Of a stretch of 64,000 bases of DNA, positions 27,648-36,125 are shown piece after piece. Below the pieces are notes generated by a model that did no database searches, was not told the origin of the DNA, and saw only the letters and a program-made list of their open reading frames with translations. The position numbers and the translations under genes are program-made. The stretch lies in contig JADBKR010000003.1 in assembly GCA_014896295.1 (NCBI GenBank), forward strand, positions 124,001-188,000. The letters run 5' to 3'. The stretch is from Limnochordaceae bacterium. GTDB lineage: Bacteria > Bacillota > Limnochordia > Limnochordales > Geochordaceae. Numbering within the stretch: the stretch's first letter is position 1; each line of letters begins with the position of its first letter.

Positions 27648-30192
27648 CCCGATCCGGGCGGTGCACTGGACGGAGGCGCGGCCGGCCCGTTACCGGGACG
27701 TCTCGCCGCCTTTGCTGCCCGCCGTGCAGCAGGCGCTGGAGCGCAGGGGGATCCACCAGCTCTACGTGCACCAGGCCCTTGCCATCGAGCACGCCCGTGC
27801 CGGGCGGCACGTGGCGGTGGCGACGGAGACGGCCAGCGGCAAGAGCCTGGCCTACCACGTCCCCGTGCTGGAGGCGCTCCTGATGGACCCCAGGGCGACG
27901 GCCCTGTACCTCTTTCCGACCAAAGCCCTGGCGCAGGACCAGCTCCGCACCCTGCTGGAGCTCCTGGAGGCGCTGGGGCCGGGCGCGGTGCGCGGCCGGC
28001 GCCAGCACGGCGCAGCCGTGGCGGGCACCTACGACGGGGATACGCCGCCCGACCAGCGCAAGCAGTTGCGGGAGTGCGGGCGGGTCCTGCTGACCAACCC
28101 GGACATGCTCCACGCGGGGATGCTCGGCCACCACGTGGCCTGGGGCGCCTTCTGGCGGGGCTTGCGGTACGTGGCCGTCGACGAGATGCACGTTTACCGC
28201 GGGCTGTTCGGTTCGCACGTGGCCAACGTCTTGCGCCGGCTGCAACGCGTCGCCCGGCACTGGGGCGCCTCGCCGGTGTTCGTCCTCTGCTCGGCGACCA
28301 TCGGCAATCCGCGGGAGATGGCCTCCCGTCTCATCGGACAGCCGGTGGAGCTGGTAGACGAGGATGGCTCCCCGCGGGGCCGTCGCTGCATGATTCTCTG
28401 GAACCCGCCCCGAGTCGGGCATCCTCCTGCCCGGCGCTCGGCCAATTTGGAGGCGGCCGACCTCATGAGCCGCCTCGTCGCCGACGGCATCCCGACGATC
28501 GCTTTCGGGCGGGCCAGGGTGGTGGCGGAGCTCCTCTACCGCTACACGCGCGAGCGCCTCGAGCGGCTCGCGCCGTCGCGGGCCAACCGGATCGCGGCGT
28601 ACCGGGGCGGGTACCTGGCCGCCGAGCGGCGGGAGATCGAGCGCAGGCTCTTTCAGGGGGAGCTTCTGGGGGTGTGCAGCACCAGCGCCCTGGAGCTCGG
28701 CATCGACGTGGGGGCGCTGGAGGCGGCCATCCTGGTCGGTTACCCCGGCTCCATCGCCTCGGTCCGGCAGCAGGCGGGCCGGGCGGGGCGCAAGCAGGAG
28801 ACCGGGCTGGCGGTGCTGGTGGCCCACGAGTCGCCGGTGGATCAGTATCTGGCGAACCACCCCGAGTACCTGTGGGGCCGCGCCAGCGAACCGGGGGTCC
28901 TCGACCCCGACAACCCCCAGGTCATCCTGGGGCACTTGCGGGCCGCCACGTACGAACTCCCCTTGAGCCCCCAGGAGCTCGAGCGCTTCGGCCCTCATGC
29001 GGGTGCGGTGCTGCGGCTGCTGGTCGAAGGGGGAGACCTCTTCTGGGACGGGCGCACGTGGCGCTGGAAGGGCTCCGGGTATCCGGCCGGGGCCTTCGGG
29101 CTGCGCACCGCTTCGGAGGCGACCTACACCATCATGGAGGCCGAGCGCCCGGGCGCGCCGGGAGGCCGGGTGATCGGAAGCCTGGACGAGCCCAGCGCCT
29201 TCTTCCAGCTCCACCCTGAGGCCGTCTACCTCCACGAGGGGGAGACCTTCGTCGTCGACCGGCTCGACCTCGAGGCCAAGGTGGCCTGGGTGCGCCGCCA
29301 GGGGGTCGATTACTTCACCCAGGCGGTGGCCGAGCAGCGGGTTCGCCCGGTGGTGGAGGCAGGGCCGCTGCTTGCCCGGCGCATTCCCGGGGGCACCGCC
29401 CAGTTCGGCGACGCGGTGGTCACCCAGCTGGTCTACATGTTCAAGAAGGTACGCTTCGAAAGCCGCGACAGCCTCGGGTGGGGGAGGGTGGAGCTGCCGC
29501 CCACGGAGATTTACACGAACGCCCTGGCGCTCACCCCGGACCCGGGGGCGGTGGCGGCGGTCACGGCCATGGGGGCCCAGCCCGTGGACGCCCTGTGGGG
29601 GGTGGCCAACGCCGTGGTTGGCGTGCTGCCCCTGTTTGCCGGGTGCGACGGGCCGGACGTGGGCGCCGTGGTCGACACGGGCCCGGCAGGCGGCCCCGCG
29701 GTCTACGTGTACGACCGGCACCCGGGTGGGGCGGGATTCGCGCGGCAGGCCTTCGAAGCGGTGGAGCAACTCGTACGGGCGGCCCGGGACCTCGTGGCCC
29801 GGTGCCCGTGCGAGTCGGGCTGCCCGTCGTGCGTGGGAGCCCCGCTGCCGCCGTCGTCCCAGACCGACCCCGATACGACCGCCCGGGGCCGGGTGCCCGA
29901 CAAGGCGGCGGCGCTGCGACTCCTCGAGGCTCTCCTGGAGCCTGCTGCGGCCCGGGTCGCGGAGCCGGGGGAGGCGGCAGGGCTGCCGCCTCCCGGGCCA
30001 CCGCCTGCGTGCCACGCCGGACGGGGGAAAGGAGGGGGAGCGGATCCCCGTGCCTCCCCCGGTCATGGGACCTCCTCTTCCCGCAGACCTCGAGGTGCGC
30101 CTGCGCCGGCAGCTGGAGCGAATGCGCCGTTTCGCCGATCGTCGAGCTGCAGGAGGGCGGGAGGGGGCCATGGCCGCTCCGCCGGCAGGTAG
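27595..30192 (+). CDS. DEAD/H-box helicase with C-terminal DUF1998-type cysteine cluster (MrfA/YprA-like)
   Basis: A large SF2 helicase (865 residues). Motif I ATETASGKS at residues 77-84, motif Ia FPTKALAQDQ, motif II VDEMH (about 198-202; DEVH in relatives), motif III SATIGNP. The second lobe has STSALELGIDVGALEAAI and motif VI QQAGRAGRKQ. A long C-terminal region holds the four-cysteine zinc site CPCESGCPSC at about residue 737. This is the MrfA (YprA) architecture; in Bacillus MrfA works with the exonuclease MrfB in mitomycin-type lesion repair. No mrfB-like nuclease is next to it here. The last 80 residues are low-complexity and overlap the tail of the convergent gene by 130 nt, so the true end may be earlier. 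The start overlaps the previous gene by 53 nt. Confidence 0.85.
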   Translation: MDVEKWLEQLHLQAGPDDPIRAVHWTEARPARYRDVSPPLLPAVQQALERRGIHQLYVHQALAIEHARAGRHVAVATETASGKSLAYHVPVLEALLMDPRATALYLFPTKALAQDQLRTLLELLEALGPGAVRGRRQHGAAVAGTYDGDTPPDQRKQLRECGRVLLTNPDMLHAGMLGHHVAWGAFWRGLRYVAVDEMHVYRGLFGSHVANVLRRLQRVARHWGASPVFVLCSATIGNPREMASRLIGQPVELVDEDGSPRGRRCMILWNPPRVGHPPARRSANLEAADLMSRLVADGIPTIAFGRARVVAELLYRYTRERLERLAPSRANRIAAYRGGYLAAERREIERRLFQGELLGVCSTSALELGIDVGALEAAILVGYPGSIASVRQQAGRAGRKQETGLAVLVAHESPVDQYLANHPEYLWGRASEPGVLDPDNPQVILGHLRAATYELPLSPQELERFGPHAGAVLRLLVEGGDLFWDGRTWRWKGSGYPAGAFGLRTASEATYTIMEAERPGAPGGRVIGSLDEPSAFFQLHPEAVYLHEGETFVVDRLDLEAKVAWVRRQGVDYFTQAVAEQRVRPVVEAGPLLARRIPGGTAQFGDAVVTQLVYMFKKVRFESRDSLGWGRVELPPTEIYTNALALTPDPGAVAAVTAMGAQPVDALWGVANAVVGVLPLFAGCDGPDVGAVVDTGPAGGPAVYVYDRHPGGAGFARQAFEAVEQLVRAARDLVARCPCESGCPSCVGAPLPPSSQTDPDTTARGRVPDKAAALRLLEALLEPAAARVAEPGEAAGLPPPGPPPACHAGRGKGGGADPRASPGHGTSSSRRPRGAPAPAAGANAPFRRSSSCRRAGGGHGRSAGR

Positions 30193-30947
30193 GTGAGCGC
30201 CGCCAGGACCAGCACGAGGCGCAAGGTGGCCGCTCCACCCGCCACCGCGGCCGCCCTCGCCCAGGAGAGCAGCTCGGGGACCCGCCCGAGCTCCCGGGCG
30301 ACGGCCTGCGCCGCCATGTCCAAAGCCTGTCCCAGCTTGACCGATCGGCGCGCGGCGCGGGAGGGCGGCCGTCCCCAGACCACCCGTAAGACGCCGGCAC
30401 TCGGTGGGTGCAGGGACGGATCCGGAGGCTCCCCCAGCCAGGAGACGTGGGCGGGCTCCTCGCTCTGGCCCGCGGTGCCGGGCGCCAGGGATATCCAGAC
30501 GACCGCGCCGTGAGGCCGAGGAGCGGCGGCCAGCGGCCCTCCCGCCCAGGCGGCGTCGCAACGCAGCCAAAGAGCCGGCCGGTAGGCCGCCGGGCCTCGA
30601 GGCGACGGCTCGTGGAAGACGCCCAACGGCGCGCGCTGCAGGCAGAGCTGCCAGATGTCCCAGATGCGCCGGGAGCCGGGCTCGACCCATTCCGGCCCGT
30701 CAGCCGGCGCCGGCTCGCCCGGGCCGGCCGGGGCGCCGCCGCAAGGCGGGTCGAAGACCAGGTCGAGCGGCGGATGGGGCCGCCCCCGGTGCCCCCACTG
30801 CCAGGCGAGGTCCTCCGGGAGCTCGACGTGGTAGATGCTCTGCCCTTCCCGGCGAAATGCCACCGCCCGGGCTCCGGCCAGGGTGAGCACCTCCAGGCAG
30901 AAGTCGCGGCACGCCCGGGTAGCAGGGGAGGACGGGGGTCTCTTCAA
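30063..30947 (-). CDS. Unrecognised accessory protein of the second SNF2 ATPase (YqhG-like by position)
   Basis: A 294-residue protein encoded right after the minus-strand SNF2 ATPase: its TTG start overlaps the ATPase stop (TTGA) and has GAGGAGG upstream. The beginning, FCLEVLTLAGARAVAFRREGQ and then HVELPEDLAWQWG, is hydrophobic and acidic in a way that recalls YqhG. The middle is Pro/Ala-rich and the last 90 residues are helical (LGQALDMAAQAVARELGRVPELLSWARAAAVAGG). No enzyme motif is seen. The paralogous arrangement at 26562-27647 supports a common role as an ATPase partner. The C-terminus overlaps the MrfA-like gene tail to tail. Confidence 0.65.
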   Translation of the reverse strand: MKRPPSSPATRACRDFCLEVLTLAGARAVAFRREGQSIYHVELPEDLAWQWGHRGRPHPPLDLVFDPPCGGAPAGPGEPAPADGPEWVEPGSRRIWDIWQLCLQRAPLGVFHEPSPRGPAAYRPALWLRCDAAWAGGPLAAAPRPHGAVVWISLAPGTAGQSEEPAHVSWLGEPPDPSLHPPSAGVLRVVWGRPPSRAARRSVKLGQALDMAAQAVARELGRVPELLSWARAAAVAGGAATLRLVLVLAALTYLPAERPWPPPALLQLDDRRNGAFAPAAGAGAPRGLREEEVP

Positions 30948-32854
30948 CGCCGCCTCCTCGCCCCCTTCGAAGCAGCCGGGGCCCCGGGGTGACCGGCGCC
31001 GGCGTCGCCGTCCAGCCGGGAGAGGGCTTCCTGCCAGGCGCCGGCCAGCTCCTGCAGCGCCTGCTGGATTTGCTGCGCGGTCATGGCGTCCGTGGCGGCG
31101 CGGGTGAAAAGGCGCGTGAGATCCCGTTCGAGGCGGGCCACCACGGGCACGTCTTCCACGATGCGATCGAGTTCCCCGACAAAGCGCCGGAACAGGTCGA
31201 GCTTCTGCACCAGGAGGTACACCACGTACTCCTCGATGGTCGAGCGGGCCACCAGGTTCCAGATGTGGACGTCCCGCGCCTGTCCCAGCCGGTGGACGCG
31301 CCCGATGCGCTGTTCGATGCGCATCGGGTTCCACGGCAAGTCGACGTTGACGACGTGCCGGCAAAACTGCAAGTTGACGCCCTCGGCGCCGGCGTCGGTG
31401 GAGACCATGACAGGGGCCTGGCGCTCGAAGACTCCCCGGGCCCAGTCGCGCTGCATGGGCGTCAGCTGCCCGTGGAAAAGCACAACGGGGCGCCCCAGCT
31501 CGGCCAGGCGTTCGGCCAGCGCCTGCTGGGTCGCCACGTACTCGGTGAAGAGGAGCACGTGCTCGTGGCCGAGCCGGCGCACGAGGCGAAGGGCCGCATC
31601 CGCCTTGGCCCAGCGCAGCGTCTGCTCGGCCCGCTCCGCCAGTGCCACGAGGTGGGAGGCGCTGCGGTGGGCCACCATGCGCCGCAGGCTGGCCGCCAGG
31701 GCGTGCGGGCTCGAACACAGCTCCCGCTTGAGGGTGAGGAAGGCCAGTACGTGGTGGCCCGCCCGGCCGCCGCCGGCCTCCTCCATCACCAACCGGTCGA
31801 GGTCGGCGTAGAGGGCCGCCTCCTGCTGGGTCAGGCGGACCGGCACGGTGTGGAGGTGGCGGGCCGTGAAAGGGATGGGGGTCTCGGAGCGCCGGTACCG
31901 GACCATCACCGACCGGGCCACCCGGCGCAGGGTGTGCGCCGCCGGGTCGTCCGGCGCCATCCGCCTGGCCGCCGTGGGCAGCCGGATGGCACGCTGGCCG
32001 GAGACCAGGCGGACCAGGGAGAGGAGTTCGCCGGCGTGGTTGTGGACCGGGGTCGCCGTCACCAGGAGCAAGTAGCGCGTGCGGGTGGCGGCGACCAGTT
32101 CGAAGGAGCGGGTGCGGTCGTTCTTCAGGCGGTGCGCTTCGTCCACGATCACCATGTCGTACTCCTGCGCGAGGATGGCCTCCCGGTGGGGCGGGCGCTT
32201 GGCGGTGTCGAGGGAGGCCACCAGCAAGGGCACCCGGCCCCAGTCCCACTCGCTGGCCTGCAGCTCGGCCGGCAGGTCGAACTTCTCCCGGAGCTCCTGG
32301 TACCACTGCCAGCACAGCCCCGAAGGGACCAGCACCAGCGCCCGGATGACCAGGCGGCGCAGCATGAGTTCGTGAAGGACGAGCCCGGCCTCGATGGTCT
32401 TGCCGAGTCCCACCTCGTCGGCCAGGATGGCCCGGCCACCCAGTTCGAAGATCACCCGGCGGGCCGCAGCGATCTGGTGCGGGTAGGGGATGACCCCGGC
32501 GGTCCGCCACCGGTGGGCCAGGAAAGGAAGGGAGAGGAGTTGGTCCTCGCCCGGGTGGGGCCGCAGCGCATCCCCCCGCCACGCGGCGGCGAAGAGGCGG
32601 GCATGGGTGCCCCCGGCCGGCGAGCGCAGCGCCCGGCGCCACGCCGCGCGCCACCGTATCCCTGGCAGAGCATACCCTTCGATGCGAAGGGGAGCCGAGG
32701 CGCCGGCGACCCGGACCTCGTGGACGAGGCCGCGCTCCAACGGCGCGCCCAGGCCCTTGGCGGCCCGCAGGGGGCCGGCAGCACCGGGGCCGAGCAACAG
32801 AGCCGGATCGATCCGTGGAAAGGCCAGGGCGAGTACGTCACCCGACGGGATCAT
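30944..32854 (-). CDS. SNF2-family DEAD/DEAH ATPase (helicase-like)
   Basis: A 636-residue SF2/SNF2 ATPase in one intact frame. About 120 N-terminal residues precede the motor. Motif I is DEVGLGKTIEAGLVLHE, motif II VDEAHRLKND, motif III LLLVTATPVHNHAGELLSLV. The C-terminal lobe has LLFTEYVATQQALAERL, VSTDAGAEGVNLQFCRHVVN, LPWNPMRIEQRIGRVHRLGQ and STIEEYVVYLLVQKLDLF. It is clearly a paralogue or relative of the 24.8-kb ATPase, and both contain the DAGxEGxNLQ and RIGRxHRLGQ blocks. ATG 32854 is preferred; the frame is open to 32893 but the extra residues look non-coding. The nearest relatives known to me are YqhH/RapA-like ATPases. The target is unknown. Confidence 0.88.
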   Translation of the reverse strand: MIPSGDVLALAFPRIDPALLLGPGAAGPLRAAKGLGAPLERGLVHEVRVAGASAPLRIEGYALPGIRWRAAWRRALRSPAGGTHARLFAAAWRGDALRPHPGEDQLLSLPFLAHRWRTAGVIPYPHQIAAARRVIFELGGRAILADEVGLGKTIEAGLVLHELMLRRLVIRALVLVPSGLCWQWYQELREKFDLPAELQASEWDWGRVPLLVASLDTAKRPPHREAILAQEYDMVIVDEAHRLKNDRTRSFELVAATRTRYLLLVTATPVHNHAGELLSLVRLVSGQRAIRLPTAARRMAPDDPAAHTLRRVARSVMVRYRRSETPIPFTARHLHTVPVRLTQQEAALYADLDRLVMEEAGGGRAGHHVLAFLTLKRELCSSPHALAASLRRMVAHRSASHLVALAERAEQTLRWAKADAALRLVRRLGHEHVLLFTEYVATQQALAERLAELGRPVVLFHGQLTPMQRDWARGVFERQAPVMVSTDAGAEGVNLQFCRHVVNVDLPWNPMRIEQRIGRVHRLGQARDVHIWNLVARSTIEEYVVYLLVQKLDLFRRFVGELDRIVEDVPVVARLERDLTRLFTRAATDAMTAQQIQQALQELAGAWQEALSRLDGDAGAGHPGAPAASKGARRRR

Positions 32855-32907
32855 GTCGGGTCTTAGTCTATCCCGGCATGGGCCTTTCCCCACCGGCCCC
32901 GGTCGTG

Positions 32908-32913
32908 TATAAT
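32908..32913 (+). promoter_or_regulatory. -10 element (TATAAT) of the tRNA-Ala gene
   Basis: A perfect TATAAT lies 26 nt upstream of the mature tRNA 5' end. The -35 region (around 32885-32890) does not match TTGACA, so only the -10 is claimed. Confidence 0.5.
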
Positions 32914-32938
32914 CGGGAACGGCACGCCAATGGTGCGT

Positions 32939-33013
32939 GGGCCTGTAGCTCAGTGGGAGAGCGCTGCAATCGCACTGCAGAGGTCGTGGGTTCGAATCCC
33001 ATCAGGTCCACCA
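32939..33013 (+). tRNA. tRNA-Ala (anticodon CGC)
   Basis: A full cloverleaf folds. The acceptor stem GGGCCTG pairs with CAGGTCC and includes the G3:U70 wobble that identifies alanine tRNAs. The D arm is GCTC/GAGC, the anticodon stem CTGCA/TGCAG with loop ATCGCAC (anticodon CGC, reading GCG), and the T arm GTGGG TTCGAAT CCCAT. Discriminator A and an encoded CCA follow (33010-33013). It stands alone between the divergent SNF2 gene and the convergent nuo operon end. A dedicated CGC tRNA suits a GC-rich genome that uses GCG often. Confidence 0.96.
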
Positions 33014-33081
33014 TCCCCCGACGAGACGCAAACCCGACCGGCGCGGCGACGCGCCCCGAGCTCTCCCCGTGGATGCGGCGG

Positions 33082-33109
33082 GGCCGCCCGCGAGCAGCGG
33101 CGGGCGGCC
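33082..33109 (-). terminator. GC-rich hairpin between tRNA-Ala and the nuoN end
   Basis: GGCCGCCCGC at 33082-33091 and GCGGGCGGCC at 33100-33109 form a perfect 10-bp stem with an 8-nt loop. It starts right after the nuoN stop codon on the minus strand. There is no U tract on either side, so intrinsic termination is uncertain. It could serve both the nuo operon and the tRNA transcript. Confidence 0.45.
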
Positions 33110-33110
33110 G

Positions 33111-34574
33111 TCAGGGTAGCATGGCGACCACGTGCTGGGCCTGGCCGAGCCAGTCCAGGATCGGTTGGGGGAAGAGCAGAAGCAGGACCGTGGCCGCCGC
33201 CGAGATGACCAGCGCGAGCTGCATGGGAAGGGGCATACTCGAGGCCGCGCCCGGGGCCGCTTGTTGCATGGCCGTCCGCTCCCGCACGGCGTCGCCCTCG
33301 AGGTACATCCTCCGCACGATCCCGTAGTAGTAGCCTGCCGAGATCGCGCTGTTGACGACCATGACCACGGCCAGCCAGACCATGCCGGCACTCACGGCCG
33401 ACTTGATCAGGTAGAACTTCCCGGCAAAGCCCGCCGTCGGCGGGATCCCGATGAAGGAGAGCATCAGGAGCACTGTGAGGGCGGCCACCCAGGGCACCCG
33501 CCGGCCGAGGCCCTGGAAGTCGTCCAGCATCTCGTCGGGCCTGGACAAAGAGAGCCAGGCGATGACCGCGAAAGTGCCGAGCACCATGAAGGCGTAGGCC
33601 AGCAGGTAATAGAGCATGGCGCTCACCGCCTCCGGGGTGCCGACGGCCATGCCCACCAGCACGTAACCGGCCTGTGCGATGGCCGAGTACGCCATCATGC
33701 GCTTGGCGCTGGTTTGCACCAGGGCTACCGCGTTGCCGTAGGTCATGGTGGCGACCGCCAGTACCGTGAAGACCGCGCGCCAGTCGGCGGCAAGCGGCGC
33801 AAAGGCATCGTTGAAGACCCGGATGAGCGCCGAGAAGGCGGCCGCCTCCGAGCCGGCGATGAGCAGCGCCGCCACCGGCGTCGGAGCCCCGTGATAGACG
33901 TCCGGCGCCCACATGTGGAACGGCACCGCGGCCACCTTGAAGCCGAACCCGACCGCCAGGAACCACATGCCGACCAGCGCGACGCTCTTCCAGGGGCCGC
34001 CAACGGCCACGGCCCGGCGGATCGCCTCCAGGTGGGTCGCACCGGACACCCCGTACAGGAGCGAAAGCCCGAACAACAGCACCGCCGACGTCATGGCGCC
34101 GATGAGGAAGTACTTGAGGGAGGCCTCGAGCGAGCGGGGGTCATCCTTGAGCATGCCTGCCAGCACGTAGGAGCCGATGGAGAGGAGCTCCAACCCCAGC
34201 CAGATCACCAGCAGGTCCCGCGACGAGGCCATCATCGTCATGCCCAGGACCACGAAGACCAGCAGCGAGTAAAACTCGCCGGCGTGGATCTCCTTCTTTC
34301 GCACGTAGGGCAGCGAGAAGAGCACGACCAGCGCGCCCGTGACCAGGAAGAGCATGGAGAAGAAGGTGGAGAAGCCATCCACCACGAGCATGCTCTGCCA
34401 CGCTTCCCCCACCCTGCCGGCGGCCGCTCCCACCGCCGCCGCGGCGACGACCAGGGTGAGCCCGGCCGTGAGGGCCGAGAGCTCCTGCCGCTTCGCGGCC
34501 AGATCCACCCCGATGACCGCCAGCCCGCCGGCGGTGAGCAGGAGCTGGGGCAGGACCATCATCCAGTCGGTCAT
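33111..34574 (-). CDS. nuoN: NADH-quinone oxidoreductase subunit N
   Basis: NuoN is one of three antiporter-like, proton-pumping membrane subunits of complex I. The 487-residue product has about 14 hydrophobic helices, with LLVIWLGLELLSIGSYVLAG, FGFKVAAVPFHMWAPDVYHGAPTPVAA and KRMMAYSAIAQAGYVLVG, including the Lys and Glu residues of the pumping channel. Start ATG 34574 follows GGGAGGG; the frame is open to 34658 but without homology. It is the last gene of the operon, 4 nt after nuoM. Confidence 0.96.
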   Translation of the reverse strand: MTDWMMVLPQLLLTAGGLAVIGVDLAAKRQELSALTAGLTLVVAAAAVGAAAGRVGEAWQSMLVVDGFSTFFSMLFLVTGALVVLFSLPYVRKKEIHAGEFYSLLVFVVLGMTMMASSRDLLVIWLGLELLSIGSYVLAGMLKDDPRSLEASLKYFLIGAMTSAVLLFGLSLLYGVSGATHLEAIRRAVAVGGPWKSVALVGMWFLAVGFGFKVAAVPFHMWAPDVYHGAPTPVAALLIAGSEAAAFSALIRVFNDAFAPLAADWRAVFTVLAVATMTYGNAVALVQTSAKRMMAYSAIAQAGYVLVGMAVGTPEAVSAMLYYLLAYAFMVLGTFAVIAWLSLSRPDEMLDDFQGLGRRVPWVAALTVLLMLSFIGIPPTAGFAGKFYLIKSAVSAGMVWLAVVMVVNSAISAGYYYGIVRRMYLEGDAVRERTAMQQAAPGAASSMPLPMQLALVISAAATVLLLLFPQPILDWLGQAQHVVAMLP

Positions 34575-34578
34575 GCCG

Positions 34579-36116
34579 TCACAGCCCTCCCAGCCGGTTG
34601 AGCAGCGCCTGCAGCGACGGGTTGAACAGGCGCAACAGCACCGAAGGTGCCACCCCAAAGAGCACGATGAGGGCCATCAGCGGAGCGCTCACCAGCGCTT
34701 CCCGCAGCCGCAGGTCAGGCAGCCGCAGCGCCGGCGCCTCGGCGTGCGATGCGTGGGAAGGCGGGGAGGGTGCACCGTGGGCCGCTGACGCATCCGCGTG
34801 CCCCGCCGCGTGAACCGATGCGTCGCCCATGAGGATCCGCTGCATCATCCACAGGTGATACGCCGCGGTCAGCACCATCCCGAGCACGCCGATGTAGACC
34901 AGCGCCGGCAACACCGGGAAGGTCCCCACGAAGGTGAAGAACTCCCCGGCAAACCCCGACAGCCCCGGCAGGCCCAGGTTGGCGAAAGAGGCGAACGCCA
35001 TGAGCGTGGCCGCAATCGGCATCTTGGTGAACAGCGCGTTCATCTCGTCGAGCATCCGGGTATGGGTACGCTCGTACAGCACGGTGCCCGCGAAGAAGAA
35101 CATCATCGGGCTGATGAGCCCGTGGGAGATCATGACGAACAGCCCGCCCGCCATCGACATGGGCGTCATGGCCGCCAACCCGAGCAGCACGAAGCCCATG
35201 TGGCTGATGCTCGAATAGGCCACCATCTTCTTGAGGTCCTTCTGCGCCATGGCGACCAGCGCGCCGTAGATGATGTTGATCACGCCGAGGACGCCCATGA
35301 CGATGGCAAAGGCCCGAGCGGCGTCAGGCAGCGTGGGGTAGCTGATGCGGTAAAAGCCGTAGGTGCCCATCTTCAGCAAGACGCCCGCCAGCAACATGCT
35401 GCCGCCGGTCGGGGCCTCGACGTGGGCGTCCGGCAACCAGGTGTGGAACGGAAAGACGGGGACCTTCACCGCGAAGCCGAAGAACAGCAGCAGGAAGATC
35501 CAGTACTGGGCCGTCGGCGCCAGCCGGGCCTTCTCGGCGATCTCCAGCATGTCGAAGGTGCCGAGGCCGCTCTGGAAGTACAGGGCCAGGATGCCGACCA
35601 GCATCACCACGGAGCCGAGCAGCGTGTAAATGAAGAACTTGATGGCCGCGTACTCCCGCCGGGGCCCGCCCCAGATGCCGATGATGAAGTACATCGGCAC
35701 CAGGACCACTTCCCAGAAGATATAGAACAGGAAGTAGTCGAGCGCGACGAAGACCCCCAGCATGCCCGTCTCCAGCAGCAGCATGAGGGCCATGAAGTCC
35801 TTGACCCGCTCCTCGATGCTGAAGGAGACCAGGATGGCGAGCGTCGTGACGAGGGCCGTGACGATCAGCATGGGGAAGCTGATGCCGTCGACTCCCAGGA
35901 AGTACTGGATGCCGACGCTCGGGATCCAGGGGACCGCTCGACGAACTGCATGCCCTGGACGGTGGTGTCGAACCGGGTCCAAAGGAACAGCACCACCGCC
36001 AGCGGGACCAGCGAAAAGGCCAGCGCCGTCCTGCGGAGCAGCGGCTTGTCGTCCTTGGGCATCAGCACCAGGACCAGGGATCCGATGAGCGGCGCGAAGA
36101 CCAGAAGACTCAGCAT
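34579..36116 (-). CDS. nuoM: NADH-quinone oxidoreductase subunit M (frameshifted)
   Basis: The second antiporter-like subunit. The N-terminal 60 residues (MLSLLVFAPLIGSLVLVLM onward to GMQFVE) are in one frame, from ATG 36116. After a one-base change at about 35932-35938 the rest continues as VPWIPSVGIQYFLGVDGIS. Further on come FWEVVLVPMYFIIGIWGG, FGFAVKVPVFPFHTWLPDAHVEAPT, KKMVAYSSISHMGFV and a His/Ala-rich cytoplasmic loop near the end. Corrected length is about 512 residues, normal for NuoM. It lies 9 nt after nuoL. Confidence 0.94.
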
Positions 36117-36125
36117 GTCGAGGCT

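Noticed and set aside
27469-30690. 1073-codon open frame on the minus strand
   Set aside because: Antisense shadow of the MrfA-like helicase; the composition is typical of a non-coding GC-rich frame and no motif is present.
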